Source: JACVRM01 sp963809765
GTDB lineage: Bacteria > Actinomycetota > Thermoleophilia > Gaiellales > Gaiellaceae
NCBI GenBank assembly: GCA_963809765.1
Contig: CAWEKT010000001.1
Coordinates: 124,001 to 188,000, forward strand
Length of the DNA: 64,000 nt
Reading direction: 5' to 3'
Part shown: one piece after another, positions 27,969 through 37,257 of the stretch
Layout of the letters: every line of letters begins with the position of its first letter
Position numbering within the stretch: the first letter of the stretch is position 1
Program-made: the position numbers and the translations under genes
Notes under the pieces: generated by a model
Databases searched by the model: none
Seen by the model: only the letters and a program-made list of their open reading frames with translations
Told to the model about the DNA's origin: nothing

Positions 27969-28862
27969 ATGGGGGAGTACACGCTCGCAACCGATCAGGC
28001 GGGCGGCGGCATGCCGGCCGGGCTTCCGGATGCGCTGCGTCTCGGTCCCGTTCACCTGACTGTCACGGATCTGAACCGAGCCGTGGCGTGGTACGAGCGT
28101 GCGCTCGGGCTGCGGCTTCGCCGTCGCGAGCCGGGCGAGGCCGAGCTCGGCGACGGCGACGCGACCGTCGTCGTGCTCCATGAGAACGGGGAGGCGCGCC
28201 CGCCCGGGCGCCACGCGGGTCTGTACCACTACGCCCTGCTCTATCCGAGCCGCGAGGAGCTCGCTCGCGCGGCCATGCGCCTCGGCGCCACTCGCACGCG
28301 CATCAGCGGCGCCTCCGACCATCGCACGCACGAGGCGATCTACCTCTCCGACGCCGACGGCAACGGGATCGAGCTCGCGGCCGATCGCCCGCGAGAGGAG
28401 TGGCCGGCTGACCTCGGCTACCAGAACGGGCCTGCGCCGCTCGCCTTCAGCGACCTGCTGTCGAGGACGGCCGGCGAGCAACCGACCGCTACGGTCGGCG
28501 ACGGTCTCAGCGTCGGTCACCTCCATCTGCACGTCGGCGACGTCGACGACGGGCTCGCCTTCTACCGCGACGTGCTCGGCTTCGAGGAGCAGGCGAACCT
28601 CGGCACCGCCGCGTTCGTCTCGGCGGGCGGCTACCACCACCATGTCGGCTTCAACATCTGGCGTGGGCCAGGCGTCGGGCCCGTCCCACCGGGGACGGTC
28701 GGGCTCCGCCGGTGGACGATCGTGCTCCCGAGCCACGACGACGTGGCGGACGTGCGGGCGCGCACCCGGACCGCGGGCCTGCTGACCGAGTCCGTGAACG
28801 GCGGCTTTCTCACGCGCGACCCGTGGGACAACGCCGTGCTCTTCACCCACGAACCCACCTAG
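27969..28862 (+). CDS. CatE-like two-module glyoxalase/dioxygenase family protein
   Basis: AGAGGAGG precedes ATG 27969 at 8 bp. The 297-aa protein has two VOC modules. The first starts LGPVHLTVTDLNRAVAWYERALG, split by its helix; the second has VGHLHLHVGDVDDGLAFYRDV-like repeats and GYHHHVGFNIWRG. The His of GPVHLTV, the His of HHHVGFN and a late Glu are the likely metal ligands. It resembles the bacterial CatE/YfiE catechol-2,3-dioxygenase-like group; the physiological substrate is not evident. Confidence 0.84.
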   Translation: MGEYTLATDQAGGGMPAGLPDALRLGPVHLTVTDLNRAVAWYERALGLRLRRREPGEAELGDGDATVVVLHENGEARPPGRHAGLYHYALLYPSREELARAAMRLGATRTRISGASDHRTHEAIYLSDADGNGIELAADRPREEWPADLGYQNGPAPLAFSDLLSRTAGEQPTATVGDGLSVGHLHLHVGDVDDGLAFYRDVLGFEEQANLGTAAFVSAGGYHHHVGFNIWRGPGVGPVPPGTVGLRRWTIVLPSHDDVADVRARTRTAGLLTESVNGGFLTRDPWDNAVLFTHEPT

Positions 28863-29049
28863 GAGGGCTTGGCGAAACGACGACTGAGCCGCAGGAGCCG
28901 CGCCGTCCGTTCGAACGACTGCGTTGTCCTCAGTCGCACAGATAGGGCGAACGGCTCTGCGCTCCCTGCGTCCTAGCCTCGGAACGACCATCGCACTCCT
29001 GCGACGAGCGAGGTTCGGCCAAACCCTCCTAGACGAGGGCCCGCCCGGC

Positions 29050-29379
29050 ATGACCGGGCGACGGCGAAGTCGTAAGTTTCGGCGCATGCGGCTGCGATGC
29101 GTCAAGCGCCCCGTCCAGCTCAAGGGCGCGTGGGTGCTCACGCTGAAGGACAACGGCACCTTCACGGTCAACTGGAAGGGAAAGATCGTGAGTGGCGGCC
29201 GCTACACGGCGACGCCGACCACGATCACGTTCGGCCGGGAGAGCGGCAGCGGATGCAACGGCTCCGGGACGTATGCCTGGAAGAAGACGGCCACCACGAT
29301 GCGCTTCGTGCGCAAGCGCGAGGCGCCGTCGTGCGACGGGAGGGCCGCTGTCCTCGCCCACCCGTTCACCGTGCGCTGA
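29050..29379 (+). CDS. Hypothetical small basic beta-rich protein
   Basis: The region encodes LKGAWVLTLKDNGTFTVNWKG, GGRYTATPTTITFGRES, CNGSGTYAWKKTATTMRFV and APSCDGRAAVLAHPFTV. The alternating strands and the GTYAWK... block resemble lipocalin-like or avidin-like small beta-barrels. ATG 29050 gives a very basic N-terminus; a start upstream at 28924 is possible but overlaps low-complexity sequence. Two Cys could form a disulfide. No signal peptide is seen with this start. Confidence 0.5.
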   Translation: MTGRRRSRKFRRMRLRCVKRPVQLKGAWVLTLKDNGTFTVNWKGKIVSGGRYTATPTTITFGRESGSGCNGSGTYAWKKTATTMRFVRKREAPSCDGRAAVLAHPFTVR

Positions 29380-29572
29380 CCCCGCGCGAACGCGCCGAGA
29401 GCGGCTGGCCGGCGAGGCATCAGCCTCGCCGGCCGTTGCGCGCTGGAAGCGGGAAAGCCGAACCTCGATCGGGGAGCGCACCGATGCCGCCGAGCCTCCC
29501 GCAGACGACGCTCAGAGCACCAGACGTGTGCCCATCGGTTCCGCAGAGAACCGCACATGAGAGGAGGCTCCG

Positions 29573-30635
29573 ATGGCTGCAACGCAGATGCAGATCGCGC
29601 GGGCGAAGGAGCGCGTGAGCGAGTACCGCGCCGCGGTCGTTCACGACTTCACCGAGCCGCTGGTGGTGGAGGAGGTGGTGAAGCCCGACCTGGACGCCGG
29701 TCAGATCCTGGTGAAGGTCGAGGCGACGGGCCTCTGCCACACCGACATCCATGCGGCTCACGGCGACTGGCCCGTGAAGCCCACGCCACCCTTCGTTCCC
29801 GGCCACGAGGGCGTCGGCATCGTCGTCGAGACCGGCCCCGGCGTGACCGAGGTCGCGCTGGGCGACCGTGTGGCCATGCCGTGGCTCGCCTACGCCTGCG
29901 GCACCTGCGACTACTGCGTGTCCGGCTGGGAGACGCTCTGCCTCGAGCAGAAGAACATGGGCTACTCGATCGACGGTGGCTTCGGCGAGTACGCGCGCGC
30001 CTACGCCCGCTACGTCGTCCAGGTGCCCGAGGGGGTTGACCCGGTCGACGCCGCCCCGCTCACCTGCGCGGGCGTCACGACCTACAAGGCGATCAAGGTG
30101 GCCGGCACACGGTCGTCCGACCTCGTCGCAGTGTTCGGTGTGGGCGGCCTGGGCCACCTGGCGATCCAGTACGCCAGGATCGCCGGCGGCCGCGTGATCG
30201 CCGTCGACCTCTTCGACGAGAAGCTCCAGCTCGCCCGCGAGCTGGGCGCCGAGTTCACGGTCAACGCGACCGAGGAGGATCCGATCGCCGCCATCCAGCA
30301 GCTCGGCGGCGCCGACCAGGCGATCGCGCTCGCCGTCTCGCCACGCTCGTTCGAGCAGGCGTACGGCTCGCTGCGCCGGGGCGGCACGCTCGTCTTCGTC
30401 GCGCTTCCGGCCGAGAACGCGATGACCGTGCCGATCTTCGAGACCGTCCTCAACGGGATTACGATCGTCGGCTCAATCGTCGGCACCCGGACCGACTTGC
30501 GCGAGGTCTTCGAGCTGCACGCCGCCGGCCTGACCACCGTGATCCGCGAGGTGCGGCCGCTCGAGGCCGTCAACGAGGCGATCGACGACGTCGAGGCCGG
30601 TCGCGTCGCCGCGCGAGGTGGTGTTCGAGCCCTGA
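29573..30635 (+). CDS. adhP: Zinc-dependent alcohol dehydrogenase (AdhP type), frameshift at its end
   Basis: GAGAGGAGG precedes ATG 29573. The catalytic-zinc block GLCHTDIHAAHGDW, then PGHEGVG, and the structural-zinc block CGTCDYCVSGWETLC are intact. The Rossmann motif is VAVFGVGGLGHLAIQ and the end shows RGGTLVFVALP and IVGSIVGTRTDLREV. It oxidises alcohols or reduces aldehydes with NAD(H). The last residues should read REVVFEP and stop at 30635, which needs one base removed near nt 30611-30613. Without that the frame runs 0.8 kb further, antisense to the next gene, which is clearly false. About 353 aa. Confidence 0.9.
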
Positions 30636-30665
30636 CGTCGCTGGCCGGCAGGCGGCGGGCCGCGC

Positions 30666-31904
30666 TCAGGCCCGTCGCCCCGCCGGCCGGGCGGCGGCGA
30701 AGAGCTTCCGCTCGCCGGCGAGGTGCGCGGGCCACTCGAGGCGGCTCGCGTCCGCGAAGCCCAGATAGTCCTCGAGCGCCGACCTCATCGCGTCGACGAA
30801 GCCGTCGGCACGGCGTGGGTCGAAGCCCTCCTCCCACCAGAGACCGAGAATCTCGACGCGGCCCTCGGTGCGGTCGATCTTCGGCTCGATCCGGCCGACG
30901 AACGCGTCGCCGAAGAGGAGCGGCAGGACGTACCAGCCGAAGCGGCGCTTCTCGTGGGGGTGGAACAGATCCCAGACGTAGTCGAAGCCGAAGAGGCTGC
31001 CGAGGAACTTCCGGTCCCAGACCAGCGCATCGAACGGCGACAGGAAGGCGACCGACGGCGGCGGCTCCGGCGGGTCGGCGAGGAGCTCGACCTCCTCGCG
31101 GAGCACGAACCGCTTGCCGCGCACGCCCTCGACGTCGACCGGCACGAGCGCGCCCTCCTCCAGGAGCTGCTCGCGGACGGTCGTCCGCCCTGGATACTCG
31201 GGATAGCGTGGGTCGGGCTTCGCCGGGCCGAGGCCGTCGAAGACGCCCCCGCCGCTCGACGCACCGAGCAGGCCGTGCGCCTGGTAGCGGGACAGCATCT
31301 TGTGCCGAAGCTGCTCGTGCAGTGACACCTCGCGCTCGAGAACCTCGGCCGGAAGCAGGCGCTCGCTCACGTCGTAGTAGCGCCAGCTGCCGTCGCGGCG
31401 GGCAAGGCCCAGCTCGCCGGTGATCGAGTACGCCTCGAGCACAGCGCGCACGGCGTTGGTCGGCAGCCCGAACCAGTCGGTCGTCGCGCCGTGCTCGCGC
31501 TCGAAGTCACGCGACGACAGCGGCCCGTCCGCGCGCACGCGCTCGAGGACGCGGCCGGCGACGTCGGCGTTGTCGTCGAGGACGCGGCGCGCGTGGCGGC
31601 TCCAGGTGCCGCGGAACCACGGGAAGTCCGGCGTCGGCACGAACGACAGACCCTTGTTGTGCGCCTCGAAGATCACGCGCTGCTCGTACAAGGCGTCGCA
31701 CCAAGCGGGGTCGTAGCCGGCCACCCGCGCGTGCAGCACGAGATCGTGGCTACGGCCTGCGACGGCGATCGGGTCGTACTGCAGCGAGCCGAGGCGGCGG
31801 AACACCTCGAGCACGGCGTCAGGCCCGCCCTCCAGCGACCGCGCGGGCGCCAGGAGGTGCCGCGCGACGAGGAAGCGGCGCGCGGTTTCTGCAGAGACCT
31901 TCAC
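30666..31904 (-). CDS. YcaQ/AlkX-like winged-helix DNA glycosylase
   Basis: The 412-aa protein belongs to the HTH_42 (YcaQ/AlkZ) family, which removes alkylated bases and unhooks interstrand crosslinks. It starts KVSAETARRFLVARHLLAPA and has LGSLQYDPIAVAGRSHDLVL, in which Q-Y-D fits the catalytic Q-x-D of the YcaQ branch. Further blocks are YEQRVIFEAHNKGLSFVP, FLSPFDALVWDRKFLGSLFG and HPHEKRRFGWYVLPLLFGD. The length fits the family. It converges on the alcohol dehydrogenase and appears monocistronic. Confidence 0.87.
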   Translation of the reverse strand: MKVSAETARRFLVARHLLAPARSLEGGPDAVLEVFRRLGSLQYDPIAVAGRSHDLVLHARVAGYDPAWCDALYEQRVIFEAHNKGLSFVPTPDFPWFRGTWSRHARRVLDDNADVAGRVLERVRADGPLSSRDFEREHGATTDWFGLPTNAVRAVLEAYSITGELGLARRDGSWRYYDVSERLLPAEVLEREVSLHEQLRHKMLSRYQAHGLLGASSGGGVFDGLGPAKPDPRYPEYPGRTTVREQLLEEGALVPVDVEGVRGKRFVLREEVELLADPPEPPPSVAFLSPFDALVWDRKFLGSLFGFDYVWDLFHPHEKRRFGWYVLPLLFGDAFVGRIEPKIDRTEGRVEILGLWWEEGFDPRRADGFVDAMRSALEDYLGFADASRLEWPAHLAGERKLFAAARPAGRRA

Positions 31905-32053
31905 AGGCGGACGCTATCCGGCCGGCGACGAGGTCCGAACGCGGAACCGCCCCGTTCCGGGACCGACTTCCGCTGGAGTGGCAGGTCGTGGCACCTGAGA
32001 GGGTTCCAGGCCGGAAGGGCGAATCTCGGTGCAGCGACCAAGGAGCGAGCCGG

Positions 32054-32629
32054 ATGACCAGCACGATGTTCGAGGGGCGCGAGGTAGCGGACGACTACGG
32101 CCGTTGGTGGTGGGTCTTCCTGCTGGGAGGAATCGCCTGGCTCGTCCTGTCGCTCGTCATCTTCCGGTTCGACATCACGAGCGCACGCACGGTCGGAGTG
32201 CTCTTCGGTTTCATTGCCATCGCCGCCGGCGTCAGCGAGTTCGTGGCGATCGCGGTCTCGAGCACCGGCTGGAAGATTGCGCACGGCATCCTCGGCGTGA
32301 TCTTCGTCGTCGCCGGGATCTTCGCGTTCATCGAGCCGGGCGAGACCTTCGCCGCGCTCGCCTCGGTGATCGGCTTCTTCTTCCTCTTCAAGGGGATCTT
32401 CGACATCATGGTCGCGTTCGCGACCAAGGGGACGTTCGAGCTCTGGTGGCTGCAGCTCGTCACCGGGATCATCGAAATCGGCCTTGCCTTCTGGGTGAAC
32501 GGCAGCTTCCGCGAGAAGGCCGTGCTCCTGCTCGTCTACACGGGGCTCGTCGCCCTCTCCAAGGGGATCACCGAGATCTTCCTCGCGTTCAAGCTGCGCT
32601 CCGTGCGGCGCGACCTGCGGCCGGCCTGA
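32054..32629 (+). CDS. HdeD/DUF308 family membrane protein
   Basis: ATG 32054 follows AAGGAG. The 191-aa protein has six hydrophobic helices in paired units, such as WWWVFLLGGIAWLVLSLVIF, GVLFGFIAIAAGVSEFVAIA and ILGVIFVVAGIFAFIEPGET. This is the DUF308 architecture of HdeD-like acid-resistance membrane proteins. The function outside enterobacteria is unknown. It lies 77 bp upstream of an SPW-repeat membrane protein. Confidence 0.87.
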   Translation: MTSTMFEGREVADDYGRWWWVFLLGGIAWLVLSLVIFRFDITSARTVGVLFGFIAIAAGVSEFVAIAVSSTGWKIAHGILGVIFVVAGIFAFIEPGETFAALASVIGFFFLFKGIFDIMVAFATKGTFELWWLQLVTGIIEIGLAFWVNGSFREKAVLLLVYTGLVALSKGITEIFLAFKLRSVRRDLRPA

Positions 32630-32706
32630 CGGGCCGGGTTGAGCGAACTGAATCGGGATCGCGTGCGAATTGGTCGGCAAGCAATTTTCGACCAAAGGGA
32701 GTGCTC

Positions 32707-33105
32707 ATGCGTTTCATCCCGACGAAGTTCCATGCGCCGCTCGACTACATCGTCGGTGCGGCCCTCATCGCGGCACCGTGGATCTTCCAGTTCTCGGAGC
32801 ACACGGCCGCGACCGTCGTCCCTGTCGTGCTCGGCATCGGCCTGATCGCCTACAGCCTCTTCACCGACTACGAGCTCGGTGTCTGGAAGGTCGCGCCGAT
32901 GGCCGTGCATAACCTGATCGACATCGCCGCGGGCGCGCTGCTCGTCGCGTCGCCGTGGCTCTTCGGCTTCGCCGACGAGAGTGCCAACGTGTGGATGCCG
33001 CACGTCGTTGTCGGCCTCGCCGCGATCTTCCTCGGTCTGACGACCAAGCAGGAGGGTGGCTACAGCTACGGGCGCGCCGACAAGGCCGGCCCGGCCGTCG
33101 GCTAG
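32707..33105 (+). CDS. SPW-repeat membrane protein
   Basis: AAGGGAG precedes ATG 32707. The 132-aa protein has four hydrophobic helices and two SPW-like repeat cores, AAPWIFQFSEH and ASPWLFGFADE, each followed by a long helix (VVLGIGLIAYSLFTDYE, VVGLAAIFLGLTT). The family is widespread in actinobacteria and proteobacteria and has no assigned activity. It ends at a GC hairpin shared with the converging acetyltransferase. Confidence 0.87.
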   Translation: MRFIPTKFHAPLDYIVGAALIAAPWIFQFSEHTAATVVPVVLGIGLIAYSLFTDYELGVWKVAPMAVHNLIDIAAGALLVASPWLFGFADESANVWMPHVVVGLAAIFLGLTTKQEGGYSYGRADKAGPAVG

Positions 33106-33117
33106 CCGCTTCTGCAC

Positions 33118-33150
33118 GCGCGCGGCGGGCGTCCTTTGCCCGCCCGCGCG
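33118..33150. terminator. GC hairpin between convergent genes
   Basis: GCGCGCGGCGGGC and GCCCGCCCGCGCGC flank a 7-nt loop with one bulge, between the SPW gene and the acetyltransferase stop. It can act on both strands. Confidence 0.6.
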
Positions 33151-33161
33151 CAGTCGCGTCG

Positions 33162-34001
33162 TCAGGACAACAGCTTCTCGTAGCGAGCGCGCCGGTGAGT
33201 CACACGCATGCCGGCGCGCTCGTAGAGGCGGTCGGCGCCGGTGGGGCTCGCAGCTTCTGCGCCGAGAATGACCGCGGGGTAGCCGCGCTCCGTGAACTCG
33301 GCGAAGGAGTGCTCGAGCAGTGCGAGCCCGAGCCCGCGGCCGCGCCAGGGCGCGCGGACGCCGAGCACGGCGACGTGGCCTACGCCCGACGGATGCGGGT
33401 CGCAGAGCGAGATCCCCGCGAGCTGGTCGTCCTCCTCGGCCAGGAACCACAGGTCCGGGTGGAAGAACGATGGCCCGAGCAGCAGGTGCGACCAGTTCTC
33501 GAACGTGACGCGCGTGGGCTCCGAGACGTCCTGGAAGGTTTCGAAGTGCGTGCGGTAGACGCGCTCCTCGTCGCCCTCGCGAAACGTCCGCACGGAGATC
33601 CCGTCGGGGAACCGCGGCGAGAACTCGCGGCCGGCGACATCGATCCGCATCCGCAGCGCGAAGCCGATCGGCGACCAGCCGCTCGACTCGAGCAGCTGCG
33701 CTGTCGCCTCGCGCACGTCCCACACGGCCGTCAGCAGCCGCCGGACGCCGGTCTCGCGACCGCGGGTCTCGGCCCACGCCAGGAGCTCGGGCGTGACCTC
33801 GCCGGCGAGGTCGAGCCGCGCGCGCTCTTCCATCCGCGTGAGCATCGCGGCGGCGGTGTCGGTCATCCGCGCATCGCGCTCGCGGTCGAGCCACGGAGAC
33901 CCCAGCACGCCGCGGATCCGCTCGACGGAGACCGCCTCGGGCGAGTCGCGCGAGGAGAGCTCCGCGATCAGTGCGGCGTCCTCGTCACGCGGCGGCCTCA
34001 C
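33162..34001 (-). CDS. GNAT-family N-acetyltransferase
   Basis: The 279-aa protein has a weak N-terminal GNAT-like half and a clear C-terminal GNAT domain (about residues 130-279). The acetyl-CoA loop is VAVLGVRAPWRGRGLGLALLEHS, split by the R-x-x-G-x-G core. GAEAASPTGADRLYERAGM follows, with the usual YERAGM strand. The tandem arrangement resembles mycothiol-synthase-like GNATs, but the substrate is not identifiable. The gene precedes the catabolic locus but is oriented away from it. Confidence 0.83.
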   Translation of the reverse strand: MRPPRDEDAALIAELSSRDSPEAVSVERIRGVLGSPWLDRERDARMTDTAAAMLTRMEERARLDLAGEVTPELLAWAETRGRETGVRRLLTAVWDVREATAQLLESSGWSPIGFALRMRIDVAGREFSPRFPDGISVRTFREGDEERVYRTHFETFQDVSEPTRVTFENWSHLLLGPSFFHPDLWFLAEEDDQLAGISLCDPHPSGVGHVAVLGVRAPWRGRGLGLALLEHSFAEFTERGYPAVILGAEAASPTGADRLYERAGMRVTHRRARYEKLLS

Positions 34002-34095
34002 GGGTGCAGCATCTCAGCTTCGTCGAGCACGCCGGCGAGGCGCATGTCTGTGGCTTACAGGTCGCGGTTGGCCGTCGATGTCCGGCCTGCTAGTT

Positions 34096-34111
34096 TTCCG
34101 AACGATCGGTA
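34096..34111. promoter_or_regulatory. Predicted TetR operator, site 1
   Basis: TTCCGA-ACGA-TCGGTA is a 6-4-6 palindrome with one mismatch to the consensus TACCGA-N4-TCGGTA shared with sites at 38443 and 43259. Outer bases extend the symmetry (TTTTCC...GGAAA). It lies about 13 bp before a strong ribosome-binding site of the M20 hydrolase gene, a position suited to repression. Confidence 0.62.
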
Positions 34112-34169
34112 GGAAACTGCTCCAGGAGGGAAGCTGAGGGCTCGGGCCAGTGAGACCAGCGCTGCCGAC

Positions 34170-35348
34170 GTGGCGCGCCTCATCGATCGGGATCGCCTTG
34201 CGGAGACGCTCGTTTCGCTGGTCGGCGCGCCCAGCGTGAACCCATTCGGGCGTCCGCCTGCCGACGACTCCGAAGGCGAGACCGAGGCAGCGGCCTACGT
34301 GGCCGGGCGGCTCGAAGCGCTGGGCTGGGCGAGCGAGACGGTCGAGTTCGAGCCCGGACGCCCCAGCGTGGTCGCTTCTCCGCCCGGAGCTGCCAGGTCC
34401 CCCGCGGCGGTCGTGCTCGCCGGGCACCTCGACACGGTCGCGGTCGACGGGTACGAGGAGCCGTTCACGAGCCGGCGCATCGGGTCGCGGATCAGCGGCC
34501 GCGGCGCCTGCGACATGAAGGGGGCCGTCGCCTGCTACATCGAGGTGGCGGAGGTCCTCGCGGCAGCGGGCCGGGCGGACGTCGGTCGCCGGCTCGCGAT
34601 CGCCGCCGTCGCGGACGAGGAGCACGAGCAGCAAGGCGCGAAGTCGGTGCGGCCGTTGCTTGCCGGCGCCGAGCTCGTCGTCATCGGCGAGCCGACCGAG
34701 CTGCGGATCTGCACGGCCTCGCGGGGGCTCGCCGCGTTCACGGTGGCGGTGGACGGCCTCGCGACGCACGGCAGCATCCCGGCCGCGGGCGTGAACGCGA
34801 TCGAGCGGGCCGCCGAGCTGGTCGGCGGGCTGCGGGCGCACGCGGCCGAGCTCGAAGGCACCGTGCACCCGCTGCTCGGGCACGGCGTCCTCAACGTGGG
34901 CGTGATCCGCGGCGGCGTCCGGGCGAACGTCGTCCCGCCGCGCTGCGAGCTCGACGTCAGCCGCCGCCTGCTGCCGGGCGAGACGGCCGAGAGCGCACGA
35001 GCCGCGCTCGAGCAGACGCTCCGGGAGCGGTGCGGCGACCACCAGTGGTCGCTGTCAGCGAGCTGGTGGACGGTCGACGCGTACGAGAACGACGATCCGG
35101 TCGTCGGCGCCGTCCAGGCCGCGGCGCGCCGCTGCGGCCTGGCGGATGTGGCCCCGATCGGCTTTCCCGGCAGCTCGGACGCGCCCTACTTCGGTGCCCC
35201 GGTGGTCATCTGCGGCCCGGGCTCGCTCACCCAGGCGCACAGCCTCGACGAGTGGGTCGAGCTCGACGAGCTGGAGGCCGCCACCCGGCTCTACCTCGAG
35301 CTGGTGCTCGACCGCCTCGACGCCCCGGAGGCGAAGAAGGGTGCCTGA
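34170..35348 (+). CDS. M20-family amidohydrolase/deacylase (ArgE/DapE-like)
   Basis: This dinuclear-zinc hydrolase of about 392 aa removes acyl groups from amino compounds or cleaves small peptides. Metal ligands can be read in VLAGHLDTVAVDG (His-x-Asp), GRGACDMKGAVA (bridging Asp), AAVADEEHEQQGA (general base Glu-Glu) and IGEPTELRI. The dimerisation lid carries ATHGSIPAAGVNAIERA, and the last His is in SLTQAHSLDEWV. GTG 34170 is the first standard start but lacks a ribosome-binding site. AGGAGGG at 34124-34130 fits an in-frame CTG at 34134, giving 12 more residues. It overlaps the next gene by 8 bp and sits under TetR site 1. Confidence 0.88.
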   Translation: MARLIDRDRLAETLVSLVGAPSVNPFGRPPADDSEGETEAAAYVAGRLEALGWASETVEFEPGRPSVVASPPGAARSPAAVVLAGHLDTVAVDGYEEPFTSRRIGSRISGRGACDMKGAVACYIEVAEVLAAAGRADVGRRLAIAAVADEEHEQQGAKSVRPLLAGAELVVIGEPTELRICTASRGLAAFTVAVDGLATHGSIPAAGVNAIERAAELVGGLRAHAAELEGTVHPLLGHGVLNVGVIRGGVRANVVPPRCELDVSRRLLPGETAESARAALEQTLRERCGDHQWSLSASWWTVDAYENDDPVVGAVQAAARRCGLADVAPIGFPGSSDAPYFGAPVVICGPGSLTQAHSLDEWVELDELEAATRLYLELVLDRLDAPEAKKGA

Positions 35349-37257
35349 GAGCGCAGTTGCCGCTGCCCCGCAGGTGTCGAACGCCCGGGTCTCCCTGCCC
35401 GACGGGAAGAGTCTCGCCACTCGGGTCTTCCTCCCCGAGGGCCCCGGCCCGTTTCCGGCGCTCGTCACCTTCTACCCGTATCGCAAGGACGACTTCATCG
35501 GCGCCGGCTCGGCCGCACCAGCCGCGTACTACGCCGCGTCCGGCTACGCCACTGTCCTGATCGACACCCGCGGCTACGGGAGCTCGACCGGACGTGCGTA
35601 CCAGGCCTGGGATCCGCGCGAGTTCGAGGACGGGGCCGTTGCGCTGGGCTGGGTGACGGATCAGCCCTGGAGCGACGGGACGATTGGGCTGGTCGGCAGC
35701 TCGTACGGCGGCGCGATGGCCTTCGGGGTCGCGTCCCTGAGCCCACCCGGGCTGAAGGCGATCGCGAGCGTCTACGGGGCGGCGGACATCTACCACGACT
35801 TCGTCTATCCGGGCGGCTGCCCGAACGCGCTTGGTGCCTCGGCGTGGTCGGCGCTCATGGTTGCGCTCGAGCTCGCGCCTCCGACGCTCCAGGATCCGGA
35901 GGGCGCCTGGCTCGAGGCGTGGCGGGACCGGCTCGACCGCCTCGACGACGGCGACATCTCCAATCTCGTCTGGCCGAGTCACGCCGACTACGACGAGTAC
36001 TGGCAGCGGCGCCAGATCCCGGTCGAGCAGATCGCCGTGCCTGCGTTCTTCCTCTCGGGCTGGCGCGACCTGCTCTGCCAGGGAATGCTCCACGCGTACG
36101 AGCGCTGCCGGTCACCGAAGCGCCTCCTCGTCGGCCCGTGGTCGCACGCGGCGCCCGATCTCGTCCCGGAGGCGCCGTACGACTGGCTGCTCGAGCTGCG
36201 CCTCTGGTGGGACCGCTGGCTCAAGGGCCAGGAGACGGAGACCGCGCGGCCCGACGTCGTCTACTGGGTCCAGGGCGAGGGCGCCTGGCACAGCGCGCCC
36301 CAGTGGCCGCCGCGGACCGCCGCCGCGCAGGCGTACCACCCGAGCGACGAGGGGCTCGCCGAGACGGCGTCGGCCCACTCGGCCGAGTACCGCTGCGCGG
36401 CCGCGGTCGGCGCCGATGCCGGCCTCTGGTATCCGATGGCCCTCCAGGTCGGGTCGTTCGACCAGGCGCGCGACGACGCGCGCTCACTCGGCTACACCGC
36501 GGACCCGTTCGCCGACGACCGCGTCGTCGCCGGGGCTTCGACGGCACGCATCCGGCTCTCCGTTCCCGAGGGCGAGAGCGTCCACCTGACCGTCAAGCTC
36601 TGCGACGTCGCGCCCGACGGCGCGTCGACGCTGATCACCTCCGGCTGGCGGCGCATCGACGCCGGGCCCGCGCGCGAGGTCGTGTGCGAGGTCGAGCTGT
36701 ACCCCACTGCGTACCGGATCCCGGCGGGGAACCGGCTCAGGTGCACGATCGCCGGGAGCGACTTCCCGCGCATCTGGCCGAGCCCGACCGAGCCGGACGT
36801 GGTCGTCCTGTCCTCGGCAGACGACCCATCGGTCGTCCACGTTCCCATGGTTTCAGCCGCCGAGCTCGGCGATCCGGTGTTCGAGCCGCCCCTCCCCGAG
36901 GAAGGACCGCCGGTCGAGTCGCCGATCCTGCGTGCTGAGCCGATCTGCCGCGTCGTCCGTGACGAGGCGAAGCAGTCGTTCAGCGTCACCGTCGGGCTGG
37001 GCATGAAGGTCTCGCTCCACCAGGGGGGAACCTTCGCGCTCGAGAACTCGCTGACCGCGTCGATCCGGGAAGGCCGGCCGCTGTCGGCGACCGTCGAGAC
37101 ATCAGCCGCCGTGGTCGCCGAGCTGGCCTCGGGCGAGACGGTGCGCGCCGAGGCCGAGGGCCTGTCCACCCGCGGGCGCCGCCACCTCTCCGGCCGGGTG
37201 ACGTCAGGCGAGCAGACGCTCTACGAGCGGCGCTGGTCGGCAATCACGCCCGGCTAG
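35341..37257 (+). CDS. CocE/NonD (S15) family alpha/beta-hydrolase
   Basis: The 638-aa protein belongs to the X-Pro dipeptidyl-peptidase/cocaine-esterase family. The alpha/beta-hydrolase part has the nucleophile elbow GLVGSSYGGAMAFG (Ser about residue 121), an acid in FLSGWRDLLCQG and the catalytic His in LVGPWSHAAPD. The C-terminal jelly-roll domain starts at about residue 400 (ARIRLSVPEGESVHLTVKL) and contains YRIPAGNRLRCTI. GTG 35341 overlaps the M20 gene, so the two are translationally coupled. It would hydrolyse an ester or amide. It has no signal peptide, so the substrate is cytoplasmic. It converges on the DmpA-like gene with a 14-bp overlap. Confidence 0.9.
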   Translation: MPESAVAAAPQVSNARVSLPDGKSLATRVFLPEGPGPFPALVTFYPYRKDDFIGAGSAAPAAYYAASGYATVLIDTRGYGSSTGRAYQAWDPREFEDGAVALGWVTDQPWSDGTIGLVGSSYGGAMAFGVASLSPPGLKAIASVYGAADIYHDFVYPGGCPNALGASAWSALMVALELAPPTLQDPEGAWLEAWRDRLDRLDDGDISNLVWPSHADYDEYWQRRQIPVEQIAVPAFFLSGWRDLLCQGMLHAYERCRSPKRLLVGPWSHAAPDLVPEAPYDWLLELRLWWDRWLKGQETETARPDVVYWVQGEGAWHSAPQWPPRTAAAQAYHPSDEGLAETASAHSAEYRCAAAVGADAGLWYPMALQVGSFDQARDDARSLGYTADPFADDRVVAGASTARIRLSVPEGESVHLTVKLCDVAPDGASTLITSGWRRIDAGPAREVVCEVELYPTAYRIPAGNRLRCTIAGSDFPRIWPSPTEPDVVVLSSADDPSVVHVPMVSAAELGDPVFEPPLPEEGPPVESPILRAEPICRVVRDEAKQSFSVTVGLGMKVSLHQGGTFALENSLTASIREGRPLSATVETSAAVVAELASGETVRAEAEGLSTRGRRHLSGRVTSGEQTLYERRWSAITPG

